A stretch of 64,000 bases of DNA from Pandoraea pulmonicola (GTDB taxonomy: Bacteria; Pseudomonadota; Gammaproteobacteria; Burkholderiales; Burkholderiaceae): positions 5,642,001 to 5,706,000 of the forward strand of contig NZ_CP010310.2 of the NCBI RefSeq assembly GCF_000815105.2, written 5' to 3'. Each line of letters starts with the position of its first letter. Position 1 is the stretch's first letter. Positions 55,995 through 63,528 of this stretch are shown piece by piece. Made by a program: the position numbers and the translations under genes. Under the pieces are notes generated by a model. That model worked only from the letters and a program-made list of their open reading frames with translations. It did not search any database and had not been told where the DNA came from.

Positions 55995-56220
55995 TGCTGA
56001 CGTCCTCCAGCCAGTCCGCCTCGCCGTCTGCGCGCTCGCCGTATGTGCTCGTGAGCTCTCTGCCGATGCACGAGAGTTGGACAATGTCGATAGCGCCGCC
56101 CGACTCGTGCTGCGCGATAGCCGCGAAAAGTGCGTGCGCCTGGCGAAGTGCGTCACCGGCCGTTCGTAGCTCATCTGCGGCACGGCTCGCAGCGTGAGCC
56201 AGTGTGGGTTTATGCGTCAT
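55987..56220 (-). CDS. Hypothetical helical protein, 77 residues, paralog of the next one upstream
   Basis: GGAGG precedes the ATG at 56220. The protein is helical: ASRAADELRTAGDALRQAHA, then HESGGAIDIVQLSCIGRELT. It resembles the protein at 56210-56440 in layout (ELRTAGDALRQAHALFAAI against ELCAAETAIRQARLMFSLM). Role unknown; it lies in the phage-like cassette. Confidence 0.6.
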   Translation of the reverse strand: MTHKPTLAHAASRAADELRTAGDALRQAHALFAAIAQHESGGAIDIVQLSCIGRELTSTYGERADGEADWLEDVSNA

Positions 56221-56440
56221 GGCAACGGTCCTCCGAGAAAAAGTCGCACGCGGCGCCGGCTTGTTCCGCCGCCAGATCCATCAAAGCCATCCCGGCCTGG
56301 GCGAGCAGGAACGTGTCTTTGCCGGCCAACACCAAGTCCTCTTCCATCAGGCTAAACATGAGACGTGCCTGACGAATAGCAGTCTCCGCGGCGCAAAGCT
56401 CTTTCGCTGCCCGGTCCTTCAATTCAACATAGCTCGCCAT
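56210..56440 (-). CDS. Hypothetical helical protein, 76 residues, paralog of the next one downstream
   Basis: GGAGG precedes the ATG at 56440. The block AKELCAAETAIRQARLMFSL matches the helix of the downstream neighbour, and AQAGMALMDLAAEQAGAACDF follows. The two genes overlap by 11 bases. Probably a tandem duplication with divergence. Confidence 0.6.
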   Translation of the reverse strand: MASYVELKDRAAKELCAAETAIRQARLMFSLMEEDLVLAGKDTFLLAQAGMALMDLAAEQAGAACDFFSEDRCHDA

Positions 56441-56441
56441 G

Positions 56442-56774
56442 TCACGCCTCCGTCGGTTCAGTCTGCGTTGTGTGGAGAGCCCTCACCCCCTCAATGTGAG
56501 GCCGTGCGCTGGGCAGAGCGCCGCGCACGGAACTATCGGGCAACTCATCTCCACGGAGCGGGACGAGCGCGTTGTCTTCAGCGATGACTCGGGACGTGAC
56601 GACATACTTGCGGCGGTCTTCACTGGGCAGGAACGCGGCCTGCCCAAGCAAGCAGACATTCCAGTCGCCGTCGGCACGCAGCGTTTTGACGAGCACCAGG
56701 CGACCGATGAGCAGCGGATTCCATGAACGCTTGATAAATGCCATATCGCCGGGGCGGCAGCGGAGCTTATCCAT
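56442..56774 (-). CDS. Hypothetical protein of a paralogous pair, 110 residues
   Basis: The start MDKLRCRPGDMAFIKRSWNP and the following LLIGRLVLVKTLRADGDWNV match the next gene's KKLRCQPGDLARVIRSTNPA-LIGRTVYVERRYDAERWAV. This looks like a small beta-barrel with a KOW-like or SH3-like shape, here inferred only from strand pattern. It extends about 25 residues past the shared part with an Arg-rich tail. It overlaps the upstream gene by eight bases. Confidence 0.6.
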   Translation of the reverse strand: MDKLRCRPGDMAFIKRSWNPLLIGRLVLVKTLRADGDWNVCLLGQAAFLPSEDRRKYVVTSRVIAEDNALVPLRGDELPDSSVRGALPSARPHIEGVRALHTTQTEPTEA

Positions 56775-57039
56775 AGCAAACCCCCGTTTGCGTTTCGCCG
56801 GCTTCCGACAACTCCCATCTCAGCGGAACGAGCGACATGTCACGGAACGCCGTTTTGTTGCCAATCACGGGACGACGATCACGGAACGTCAGGCCGAACG
56901 CGGGTGCGCCCAGAAGGGTGACTGCCCATCGCTCTGCGTCGTAGCGGCGTTCCACGTAGACTGTGCGACCAATCAATGCGGGATTCGTTGACCTGATGAC
57001 TCGGGCCAGATCGCCCGGTTGGCAGCGGAGCTTTTTCAT
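56767..57039 (-). CDS. Hypothetical protein of a paralogous pair, 90 residues
   Basis: Shares LRCQPGDLARVIRSTNPALI with the LRCRPGD-type gene downstream and ends with SLVPLRWEL, as in ALVPLRGDEL of the paralog. The start overlaps the preceding stop (ATGA). Likely a DNA- or protein-binding small beta domain; unnamed. Confidence 0.6.
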   Translation of the reverse strand: MKKLRCQPGDLARVIRSTNPALIGRTVYVERRYDAERWAVTLLGAPAFGLTFRDRRPVIGNKTAFRDMSLVPLRWELSEAGETQTGVCYG

Positions 57040-57245
57040 TGGGCCACCTCCACCGCCTTCTCCTGCATTGCAGGAAAAGCGTGCTCCCCCAATGGGGGAA
57101 CACCAGCCAGCGAGAGCATGGCGTCACCGAGGATATCGAGAGCATCCCGGTCGGAGTTGGACAAAGCAGCGGCGCGCAATGCTGCGCGGATGAGTTCGAT
57201 GGGGGATTTGATTTGCCCGGTATGGGCGAGCGACGACCGTTGCAT
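57036..57245 (-). CDS. Hypothetical helical protein, 69 residues
   Basis: AGGAGG lies seven bases before the ATG at 57245. The sequence is IKSPIELIRAALRAAALSNS then DALDILGDAMLSLAGVPPLG. An in-frame extension upstream to an ATG at 57533 gives a 165-residue product whose start overlaps the antirepressor stop (ATGA). The extension carries QCGFFTSVAFARLFYGRA, which faintly recalls phage Ash-type leader proteins. I keep the short version because of its strong ribosome site. Confidence 0.55.
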   Translation of the reverse strand: MQRSSLAHTGQIKSPIELIRAALRAAALSNSDRDALDILGDAMLSLAGVPPLGEHAFPAMQEKAVEVAQ

Positions 57246-57529
57246 GGCGCAACCTCCTGTGTTGAGTTGGAGGCCCGCCGCCCATTTCCAGATGGGGTGG
57301 GCGGGCACATGACAGGTCTGGAAATGTCGCAACACAGGAAGCGACGTGCGCGAACGCACCCCTACCAAGGCCCGCCCATAGAAGAGGCGCGCAAAGGCTA
57401 CGGACGTAAAAAAACCGCACTGTGGCGGCTGTCCGCCTGTGTTATTCCGGTTTCCAGGCCGGGTCACCGTTGTTTCGGTGACATAGAAAGTATACGCCGG
57501 GTCGTTTACGGCCATCAAGAGGAATTTCG

Positions 57530-58339
57530 TCATGCCAGCGCCGCCAGTTCGGTGGCGAGCGTGGTCAAGCCCTTGGGCGTCACTCTCACCTGCGTGGAAA
57601 CGACCTCGGACCCGTCGTGACGCGGCACCACCGTTACCCGGTGCTCCAGCAGCCCGCGCGCGATCACAGCCTGATAGGCGACCCACGATGCCCCTCGGCG
57701 GTAGATCCACTGATTGCAGGAGAGCCACCCGAACAACTTGCGCGGCGACACCTTCAGGTTCTTGGCAGCGTCCGTGATGCACAATGCGCCGTCAGCGCAC
57801 TCCAAGCGATCGAGCGCCTGCGCCTTGGGTTCGAGCGCCGCCACCTGATGCTGAAGCTGCAGCGATTGGCGGGCGTGGGTCTCCAAGAGTCCCAACAGCA
57901 CGCCGGGGTTCGTGAGATCCGGCGCTGCGGGCTGCGCAGCGATCGCGATGGAGCGATAGTGCAGGAAGGCATCAACGATGCGCCTCTGCCCCTCGCGGGA
58001 ACGCCGGCCACCGATGAAGGGGACCGAGACCAATGCGGCACGCTCGCTCAACCGATAAGCCCGCTGCGGACGGTTCGCCTCGTCTACGTAGGAGATCTCC
58101 TCAATGCTGAGGCGATCTATCGTGCCGTCTGCCAGCAATCCATCGAGCGTGCGCAGGACGTTGTCATGGCGACGGCCGAACTCCGTCGCGATGGACGGGC
58201 TATCCACGAAGAGCGCCCCGTCTGCACGACGAATGATGATTTCGTTCGACGCGCACACGGCGGCTGCGGTATCATCGGCGCTGGATTGGATGTAGTTGAT
58301 GTGGGCGCCCTGGCCGGCGCCCATTTTCTTTTGTGTCAT
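57530..58339 (-). CDS. Phage regulatory protein: Rha N-domain plus antirepressor C-domain
   Basis: A 269-residue protein. Residues 35-110 resemble the phage Rha domain: FVDSPSIATEFGRRHDNVLR then LSERAALVSVPFIGGRRS. The C-terminal 110 residues resemble the ANT/KilA-C antirepressor region: DAAKNLKVSPRKLFGWLSCN, then GLLEHRVTVV and VTPKGLTTLA at the end. Antirepressors of this kind turn phage programs on by binding repressors. The start shares its A with the stop of the HTH gene before it (TGATG). It is translationally coupled to the downstream frame through ATGA. Confidence 0.8.
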   Translation of the reverse strand: MTQKKMGAGQGAHINYIQSSADDTAAAVCASNEIIIRRADGALFVDSPSIATEFGRRHDNVLRTLDGLLADGTIDRLSIEEISYVDEANRPQRAYRLSERAALVSVPFIGGRRSREGQRRIVDAFLHYRSIAIAAQPAAPDLTNPGVLLGLLETHARQSLQLQHQVAALEPKAQALDRLECADGALCITDAAKNLKVSPRKLFGWLSCNQWIYRRGASWVAYQAVIARGLLEHRVTVVPRHDGSEVVSTQVRVTPKGLTTLATELAALA

Positions 58340-58551
58340 CACCGGCCCCCGTTCAGCAGTTGCTCAACGGCGTCCGTGGGCCACGCCAGGAACCGGTTCG
58401 GCAGTTTCACGGGGCGCACGCCGTGATAGCTGCCGGTCTCCATGTAGCGCTTTCGGATGCTTTGCGGGCGCAGGTGCAGCGCGCTGGCGAGCTGCACCGT
58501 CGTGAGGAACTGGCCGCCCACCGGAATATCCGCGGTCTGGTGAATCGTCAT
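58339..58551 (-). CDS. Small HTH protein, AlpA/excisionase-like
   Basis: GGGAG precedes the ATG at 58551 at a good distance. The 70-residue protein contains FLTTVQLASALHLRPQSIRK, a winged-helix/MerR-like DNA-binding unit, followed by RYMETGSYHGVRPVKLPNRF as the wing and LAWPTDAVEQLL at the end. AlpA- and Xis-type regulators have this layout and often help excision of islands. Position three genes from the integrase fits. Exact role is inference. Confidence 0.65.
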   Translation of the reverse strand: MTIHQTADIPVGGQFLTTVQLASALHLRPQSIRKRYMETGSYHGVRPVKLPNRFLAWPTDAVEQLLNGGR

Positions 58552-58652
58552 CGTCACTAACTCCCAAGTTTGCGGAATCAACATGATCCGCTTGGGCGCC
58601 AGTTTCGTGTTCGTGAGAGTTTTAGTAAAAACGGTTTGACGGAATAAGCGCG

Positions 58653-59243
58653 TTATTCCGAAAAGGGGTCGAACGCTTCGGGGTCATCCAGGATCTGTCG
58701 AGCCTTCGCGAGCATTTGGTCCCCGGTGAAATCAGTCACAACCGCGATGTCAACCGGCGCACCGCCCAGTTCCAAGTCACGCGCCCCCGCCCACACTTGC
58801 GCCCAAGCTGCCACGTCTCTCGCCTTGTGAAGCTGACGAACCGTGCTTTCAGCTACACCGTATCGTGCGGCAATGGCCTGAATTCCACGTGACCTGACCC
58901 CCTCGACAATCCGTCGAATGTCGATTTCCTCAAGCCTTCGCTCTTCCGCCAATAGCTCAGAATGAACCAGCACCCCTTCTGTTGCATGGTAAAGAGCATA
59001 GAGCACTTCAGCGACCTCACGCCGCTCGCGCGGGAGCAAGACGGAGTTGGTTTTCCCGCGCCGCTCAGGCATCCTGACGCTCCCCATAAGGTATCCGGCG
59101 AGCATATGACGGACATGGGGTGGCACCGTTTCATGCTTATTGAGCAGCGCGGCCAAATCATCTGCGAACCCCTCTCGCGTCAGGTCAATAAGGGCCCACG
59201 ACCATTCGGAATCGAGATCTCTCGACGTCATATCGTTATCCAT
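58653..59243 (-). CDS. Hypothetical helical protein with HTH-like segment, 196 residues
   Basis: A helical protein with AIAARYGVAESTVRQLHKAR near residue 130, which looks like a helix-turn-helix of resolvase or Trp-repressor type. Earlier parts include SWALIDLTREGFADDLAALL and RREVAEVLYALYHATEG. The start at 59243 (MDNDMTSRD) is assigned without a strong ribosome site; an ATG twelve bases later is possible. Perhaps a regulator in the integrase end of the element. A palindromic 21-bp sequence sits at its 3' end (58640-58660). Confidence 0.55.
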   Translation of the reverse strand: MDNDMTSRDLDSEWSWALIDLTREGFADDLAALLNKHETVPPHVRHMLAGYLMGSVRMPERRGKTNSVLLPRERREVAEVLYALYHATEGVLVHSELLAEERRLEEIDIRRIVEGVRSRGIQAIAARYGVAESTVRQLHKARDVAAWAQVWAGARDLELGGAPVDIAVVTDFTGDQMLAKARQILDDPEAFDPFSE

Positions 59244-59347
59244 TGGTTTTTCTACGGACTCCGGAATAGAAGATGCTGAGATTCCGCGGGGCTTGATAGA
59301 CGCGCTAACGTCACGGTGGGGCGGCGCTCTTGCATGACAGGCGAGGA

Positions 59348-60661
59348 TCACTTGACGGCTTGTAGCAGCGGCTTGTCGGCTGTAGCATCAAACTCAATGC
59401 CGGCCTGTTCCAACATCCACGCCTCCACCTTGTCATGCCACATGCGAAGTAAGTCGAGCGGGCGCCGGCGATAGTGTTTCTCCGCCAGTGCGCTGGGCTT
59501 GTGCCCTTGGATCTGGGCAACCACGCCAACAGGCACCTCACACCACTCCGAAAGCGTCCCGAAGGAACGGCGCAGACCGTGCAGTGAGACGTGGGGCAGG
59601 CCGGCCACCGCCAGAGCCTTCGTATGGGCAATTCGCGGCTCTGTGAGCTTTCCATCGGCAGCCAAAGGACTGGAGAACACCCATTCGTTCCGGCGCGGCA
59701 GCGCCGCCAGCAGGCTCGACAGATACGGGGTGAGCGGCACCGTTCGGCCTGTTTCCTCGACCTTATCGGACAGTTGCAGACTCCGCCATTGAAAATCAAC
59801 GTCTGCCCAGCGAAGCGCCGCCAGTTCCTCTCGGCGCGCCCCTGTGATGAGTAACCCCTGGAGATAGGCGGAGATGACCCGATTGGATATGGCTCTGACG
59901 GCATTGAACCACTGCGCCAACTGCTCGCGCTGCAAGCAATCGTGCTCCTTCGCGCGTTGCTTGGGGACGGCGCTCATTACGGAGTCGTCGCGGCAGCAAT
60001 CAGGATTCGCGATGCCCCCGTACCGCGGCGACTTGGCGCACCAGTTGATGAAGGTGCGGAATTTGCGAAAGGCATTCACTGCCACAGTCTCACGGACGAC
60101 GCGCTCCTTTCGAACCCATTCCCGTACCACTACGGCGTCGATCGAGGCCAGTGGCAGCGCCAGCAAAGGCGCCAGTGGCCCCGCCGTGGTAAGCCCCTTC
60201 CCTCGCTTCTTCACCTCCCCGCCGGGCGCGGCCGCGCGCTCATGATCGAGCCGATGGCGATCGCTCCATTGCTCGTGCGGCTCAGCCATGTATGTGTTCC
60301 AGGCATCGCGGGCAAGCAGCGTACCGCGCTCCTCGAGCTGGCGGCGCTGCTCGAGATCCCGCTTTCTCGCCTCTAGCGTCTCTGCCTTCTCCACTCGCGG
60401 ATCGACGCCCGCCGTCACCAGCCGCTGCAATCGCCGCGCCTCGTCCTGGGCCTGCTCGATGGTGACGCTTCGATGATCCCCCAAGGTGAGTCTGAGGGTG
60501 CGGCCATGGAACTTTCCCTGAAAGACATAGGTCTTCGCGCCGCCGGCCGTAGCCCGCAGGCCCAAGCCCGGCGCCCGAGAGTCCCACAGAAATGATTGCG
60601 CCTTGTCGGCGGGGCACTCATGCCGCTCCACGCGCGCCGCCGTAAAGTTGATCTTAGCCAC
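59348..60661 (-). CDS. int: Tyrosine-recombinase integrase of P4 type
   Basis: The 437-residue integrase performs integration into, and excision from, tRNA-Arg. The N-terminal DUF4102-type arm-binding region covers residues 1-95 (LWDSRAPGLGLRATAGGAKT). The catalytic residues are Arg276 in TGARREEL, His361 and Arg364 in HGLRRSFG, His387 in GHKPSA and Tyr397 in EKHYRRR. All are present, so the enzyme may be active. It reads away from attR and lies 186 bp inside it. Confidence 0.93.
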   Translation of the reverse strand: MAKINFTAARVERHECPADKAQSFLWDSRAPGLGLRATAGGAKTYVFQGKFHGRTLRLTLGDHRSVTIEQAQDEARRLQRLVTAGVDPRVEKAETLEARKRDLEQRRQLEERGTLLARDAWNTYMAEPHEQWSDRHRLDHERAAAPGGEVKKRGKGLTTAGPLAPLLALPLASIDAVVVREWVRKERVVRETVAVNAFRKFRTFINWCAKSPRYGGIANPDCCRDDSVMSAVPKQRAKEHDCLQREQLAQWFNAVRAISNRVISAYLQGLLITGARREELAALRWADVDFQWRSLQLSDKVEETGRTVPLTPYLSSLLAALPRRNEWVFSSPLAADGKLTEPRIAHTKALAVAGLPHVSLHGLRRSFGTLSEWCEVPVGVVAQIQGHKPSALAEKHYRRRPLDLLRMWHDKVEAWMLEQAGIEFDATADKPLLQAVK

Positions 60662-60682
60662 GATCCGCCTCGCCCAAAAACC

Positions 60683-60716
60683 GGGTTACAGAGCCCGTGT
60701 AACCCATATGTAACCC
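60683..60716. promoter_or_regulatory. Candidate integrase arm-type sites, right end
   Basis: TGTAACCC at 60698-60705 and 60709-60716, direct and 11 bp apart, plus an inverted GGGTTACA at 60683-60690. The left end of the element has the same motif with the same spacing (48263 and 48274). Confidence 0.6.
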
Positions 60717-60846
60717 GATTCTGAGCGAATCGATCAATTCACGTCAACTTCCAGCGACCATCGAAATCACAATAAAATCTTGTATTTCATATGCTTACAC
60801 GATTTTCATGGAAATCGATCAACACCGATAAACACCTACTTGTTCA

Positions 60847-60893
60847 GCCTCCGAAGCCGAGGGTCACTGGTTCGATTCCAGTCGGGCGCGCCA
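60847..60893 (+). repeat. attR: 47-bp direct repeat
   Basis: Identical to the 3' half of tRNA-Arg(CCG) at 48158-48204. It lacks the 5' half of a tRNA and is not a functional tRNA copy. Confidence 0.95.
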
Positions 60894-60910
60894 CATCGCA
60901 GTTCCAGGCC

Positions 60911-61444
60911 TCAGAACGCCACCAGCCGATCCACCAGTTGCACCATGCGCGAGTTCGACGCCGACCACGATTCGACGGTCGACGACCGTCCGTCGAAGTA
61001 CACCGTATTGATGATCGAACCGTTGTGACTGAGCGTGAGCGTCGCGTAGGCCAGGTATTCGCTGGGCGTGGCGCCCCATAGCGAATTGCGCCACGCGCGC
61101 CGCACCTGATAGTTCAGGACGACGCAGCCGGCCGGCCACGTACCCGGACTGTAGATCGTGCTCACGATGCCGTAGGCCCGCAACCGTCCCTGAATGGCGG
61201 GCAGCAGATCGGAGACGCCGTCCGGCGCCAGCTCGATGCACATATTGTGCGAAAGCAGCTCCGGCGCTGCCGGCACCGACGGCGGCTGTACCGACGGCAA
61301 CTGATCCGCCAGCACCGCCCCCGTCGTCACCACTGTGGCCGCGACCTGCGCCGCCACCACCGGCACCGGGGTCGCGAGAAAACACCCGCCCAACGTCGCG
61401 CTCGTCGCCGCCGCGAGCGCCAGTACCGCCGCGAGCCGCTTCAT
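60911..61444 (-). CDS. Putative lipoprotein, overlapping the FlgH-like gene
   Basis: A 177-residue protein whose lipobox LGGC at about residues 18-21 predicts lipidation. The mature part has GVSDLLPAIQGRLRAYGI near residue 75 and TWPAGCVVLNYQVRRAWRN near residue 102. It then has LAYATLTLSHNGSIINTVYF, and this alternation of strand and turn suggests a small beta domain. No family was recognised with confidence. The start shares its A with the FlgH stop (TGATGA), so the two are coupled; the lipoprotein likely works with the FlgH-like protein. Confidence 0.65.
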   Translation of the reverse strand: MKRLAAVLALAAATSATLGGCFLATPVPVVAAQVAATVVTTGAVLADQLPSVQPPSVPAAPELLSHNMCIELAPDGVSDLLPAIQGRLRAYGIVSTIYSPGTWPAGCVVLNYQVRRAWRNSLWGATPSEYLAYATLTLSHNGSIINTVYFDGRSSTVESWSASNSRMVQLVDRLVAF

Positions 61445-62142
61445 CAGAACGGCGACACGCCGAGCACGACGCGCTGCAACCAGCCACCGCCGCTGCCATC
61501 GGCGATCTGCCCGTCCTCGACCCGCGCCACCTTCGCCTGCCCGACCTTGCTCGACGCCACCACGTTACCCGGCGAGATATCGAACTTGTTGACCACGCCG
61601 GTGAAGCGGAACGTCTCCATGTTGCGTCCCTGCATCACCTGCTTCTCGCCACCCACGACATAAGCACCGTTCGGCAGCACTTCCACGATGGCCACGGCGA
61701 TCGTGCCGGTGAGCGCCGTGGTCGAAGTCGAGTTGCCATTGCCCTTGAAGCTGCTCGCCGACTGACCGATGTTGAACCAGCGCTCCAGCACCGAGTCGGC
61801 GCCATCGGCCTTCGCGCTCCTGGCCGTCACGCTGGCGTTGCGCGACACGTCGCTCTGCGACTTGTTGCTGCCCGACGAGGACTCCGACACGGCGATCGTC
61901 AGCAGATCGCCCACGCGGTGCGCCACCGGCGTCTCGAACCAGTTGGTCGCGGTGGTCGGCTGATAGATGGAACCGGCCGTCTGTACGTTGGCCACACGCG
62001 GCATGGGCATCACGCTCATGGGCGTGGGCATGGGCGCCGGCGCCGAACAAGCGCCGAGCGTGGCGCTCGCGGCCGCCAACAACGCGAACGTCCGGACAAG
62101 GCCGCGCGATGTGGCGCGTCTTAACATCGATAGCTTCGACAT
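61444..62142 (-). CDS. flgH: Orphan FlgH-like flagellar L-ring lipoprotein
   Basis: A 232-residue lipoprotein of the FlgH family. The signal has a lipobox at LGAC, near residues 29-32. GSIYQPTTATNWFETPVAHR is followed by VGDLLTIAVSESSSGSNKSQ split in the family pattern, FKGNGNSTSTTALTGTIAVA, NGAYVVGGEKQVMQGRNMET and GWLQRVVLGVSPF at the end. FlgH forms the outer-membrane bushing of the flagellar rod. No flgA-L neighbours are present here, only an unknown lipoprotein. It may be a divergent second copy or have another role. Confidence 0.82.
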   Translation of the reverse strand: MSKLSMLRRATSRGLVRTFALLAAASATLGACSAPAPMPTPMSVMPMPRVANVQTAGSIYQPTTATNWFETPVAHRVGDLLTIAVSESSSGSNKSQSDVSRNASVTARSAKADGADSVLERWFNIGQSASSFKGNGNSTSTTALTGTIAVAIVEVLPNGAYVVGGEKQVMQGRNMETFRFTGVVNKFDISPGNVVASSKVGQAKVARVEDGQIADGSGGGWLQRVVLGVSPF

Positions 62143-62407
62143 GATGAGGCGCCCCCGCGCCGGCTCCGGATCTGGTCCGGGCCTTTCGAAAGATGTGAAT
62201 GGTGGAAGCGATGAATGCCGTCGGACGCCGCGCAGAGCCATGACAGCATGACGGCCAGCTTCGTGAGGCATGGTAAAAAGCGCGCGTGCAGCGACTGCGG
62301 ACAAATCGAGGAAAATTTGTGGAGGCACGGCGCGTGCCGCTCCGAAGCTGCGAGAATGGCGCGCCAGGTACGCACCGCCAGCCCAGTCAACACATTCACC
62401 CAAGCGC
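62143..62407. other. Divergent region between FlgH-like gene and kinase
   Basis: 265 bp with no supported gene. It should contain the promoters for both divergent transcripts. Confidence 0.4.
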
Positions 62408-63517
62408 ATGAACTCCGGCATCACCCGCAAGCTCTTCCTCGCCATCTTCGCGACGGGCCTGATCACCATGACGGTCACGGCGCTCGTGGTGCGCGCGACC
62501 GTCAACGATCACAGTTGGCTTCGGGACCACAACCTGATGTACCTGACGCTGCTCGGTGTAGCGACGCTCGGCGCCGTGGCGCTGCGCCTCGCCCACCGGT
62601 TGCTCGTGCCGGTCACGCCGCTGCTCGAAGCGACGCATCGCATGGCGATGGGCGATTACAGCGTCCGCGCGCCTACGGCCGGCGCCGACGAACTCGCGCA
62701 ACTGGCCGCCGACCTGAACCGGCTGGCCGACACGCTCTCGCACAACGACCGGCTGCGCCGCGATCTGCTCGCGGACATCTCTCACGAGCTGCGCACGCCA
62801 CTCTCGGTCATGCGCGGCGAAATCGAAGCCATGGAAGACGGCGTGCGGCCGCTCACGCGGGAGGCACTCGCCTCGCTGCGCGTCGAGATCTCGCTGCTCG
62901 CCAAACTGATCGACGACCTCTACGAACTTTCGCTATCCGACATCGGCGCGTTGACCTATCAGTTCGCCCCCGTGGACATGACCGAGCGGGTCGCCACGAC
63001 AGTGGCCGCGTTCGGCGACTGGTTCGAGGCGAAGGGCATTTCGCTCAACGTGCACTTGCCGAACGACACGCTCGTCATCGACGGCGACCTGCATCGTCTC
63101 ACCCAACTGCTCGGCAACCTGTTCGAGAACTCGTTGCGCTACACCGACGGCGGCGGTGCGGTGCGGGTGTATCTGTCGTCGACGGGCAAGCAATTGCGTC
63201 TCGAAATCGAAGATTCGGCGCCCGGCGTGCCGGACGACGCGCTGCCCCGTCTGTTCGAACGGCTTTTCCGCGTGGAGGCGTCGCGCAGCCGACGCAGCGG
63301 CGGGGCCGGCCTGGGGCTCGCGCTGTGCAAGCACATCGTGGAAGCGCACGGCGGGCAGATCGTGGCGCGCCACTCCCCTCTGGGCGGCCTGGCGCTGGCG
63401 GTCACGTTGCCGTGCCAACATGGCGCCACCGCCAACGCTGCCGCACCGTGTTCCAGCCAAACGAATTGCGCAGGCGCCGCCGCCTTCGGCGTCCACGCGC
63501 TCACGACTCTCCGTTGA
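62408..63517 (+). CDS. BaeS-like sensor histidine kinase with minimal periplasmic part
   Basis: A 369-residue kinase. Membrane spans are at about residues 8-28 and 43-63, leaving only about 14 residues outside between them. The HAMP region ([20 protein letters not shown]) is intact. The phosphoacceptor is His126 in [11 protein letters not shown]. The ATPase has [28 protein letters not shown] and [13 protein letters not shown]. The core tracks E. coli BaeS closely, whose periplasmic domain is over 100 residues. It probably senses membrane or cytosolic signals. The ATG at 62408 gives the [12 protein letters not shown] start. Confidence 0.9.
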   Translation: MNSGITRKLFLAIFATGLITMTVTALVVRATVNDHSWLRDHNLMYLTLLGVATLGAVALRLAHRLLVPVTPLLEATHRMAMGDYSVRAPTAGADELAQLAADLNRLADTLSHNDRLRRDLLADISHELRTPLSVMRGEIEAMEDGVRPLTREALASLRVEISLLAKLIDDLYELSLSDIGALTYQFAPVDMTERVATTVAAFGDWFEAKGISLNVHLPNDTLVIDGDLHRLTQLLGNLFENSLRYTDGGGAVRVYLSSTGKQLRLEIEDSAPGVPDDALPRLFERLFRVEASRSRRSGGAGLGLALCKHIVEAHGGQIVARHSPLGGLALAVTLPCQHGATANAAAPCSSQTNCAGAAAFGVHALTTLR

Positions 63518-63528
63518 GCCTGTCATCC

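Larger units (their letters stand above)
48158..60893. mobile_element. 12.7-kb integrative phage-like element in tRNA-Arg
   Basis: Perfect 47-bp direct repeats bound this element, one being the 3' half of tRNA-Arg(CCG). A tyrosine integrase is at the right end, reading inward. The minus-strand cassette holds HTH, antirepressor, replication-like, tail-assembly and small-terminase genes; the left part holds cargo including a cold-shock protein and a Crp/Fnr regulator. No large terminase, portal, capsid, main tail or lysis genes are present. Base composition falls in the left part. Either a shrunken prophage or a satellite using a helper phage. Confidence 0.9.

Noticed and set aside
60847..60893. 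Second tRNA-Arg gene
   Set aside because: Only the 3' half is present; it is the attR copy, with no acceptor 5' strand or D arm.
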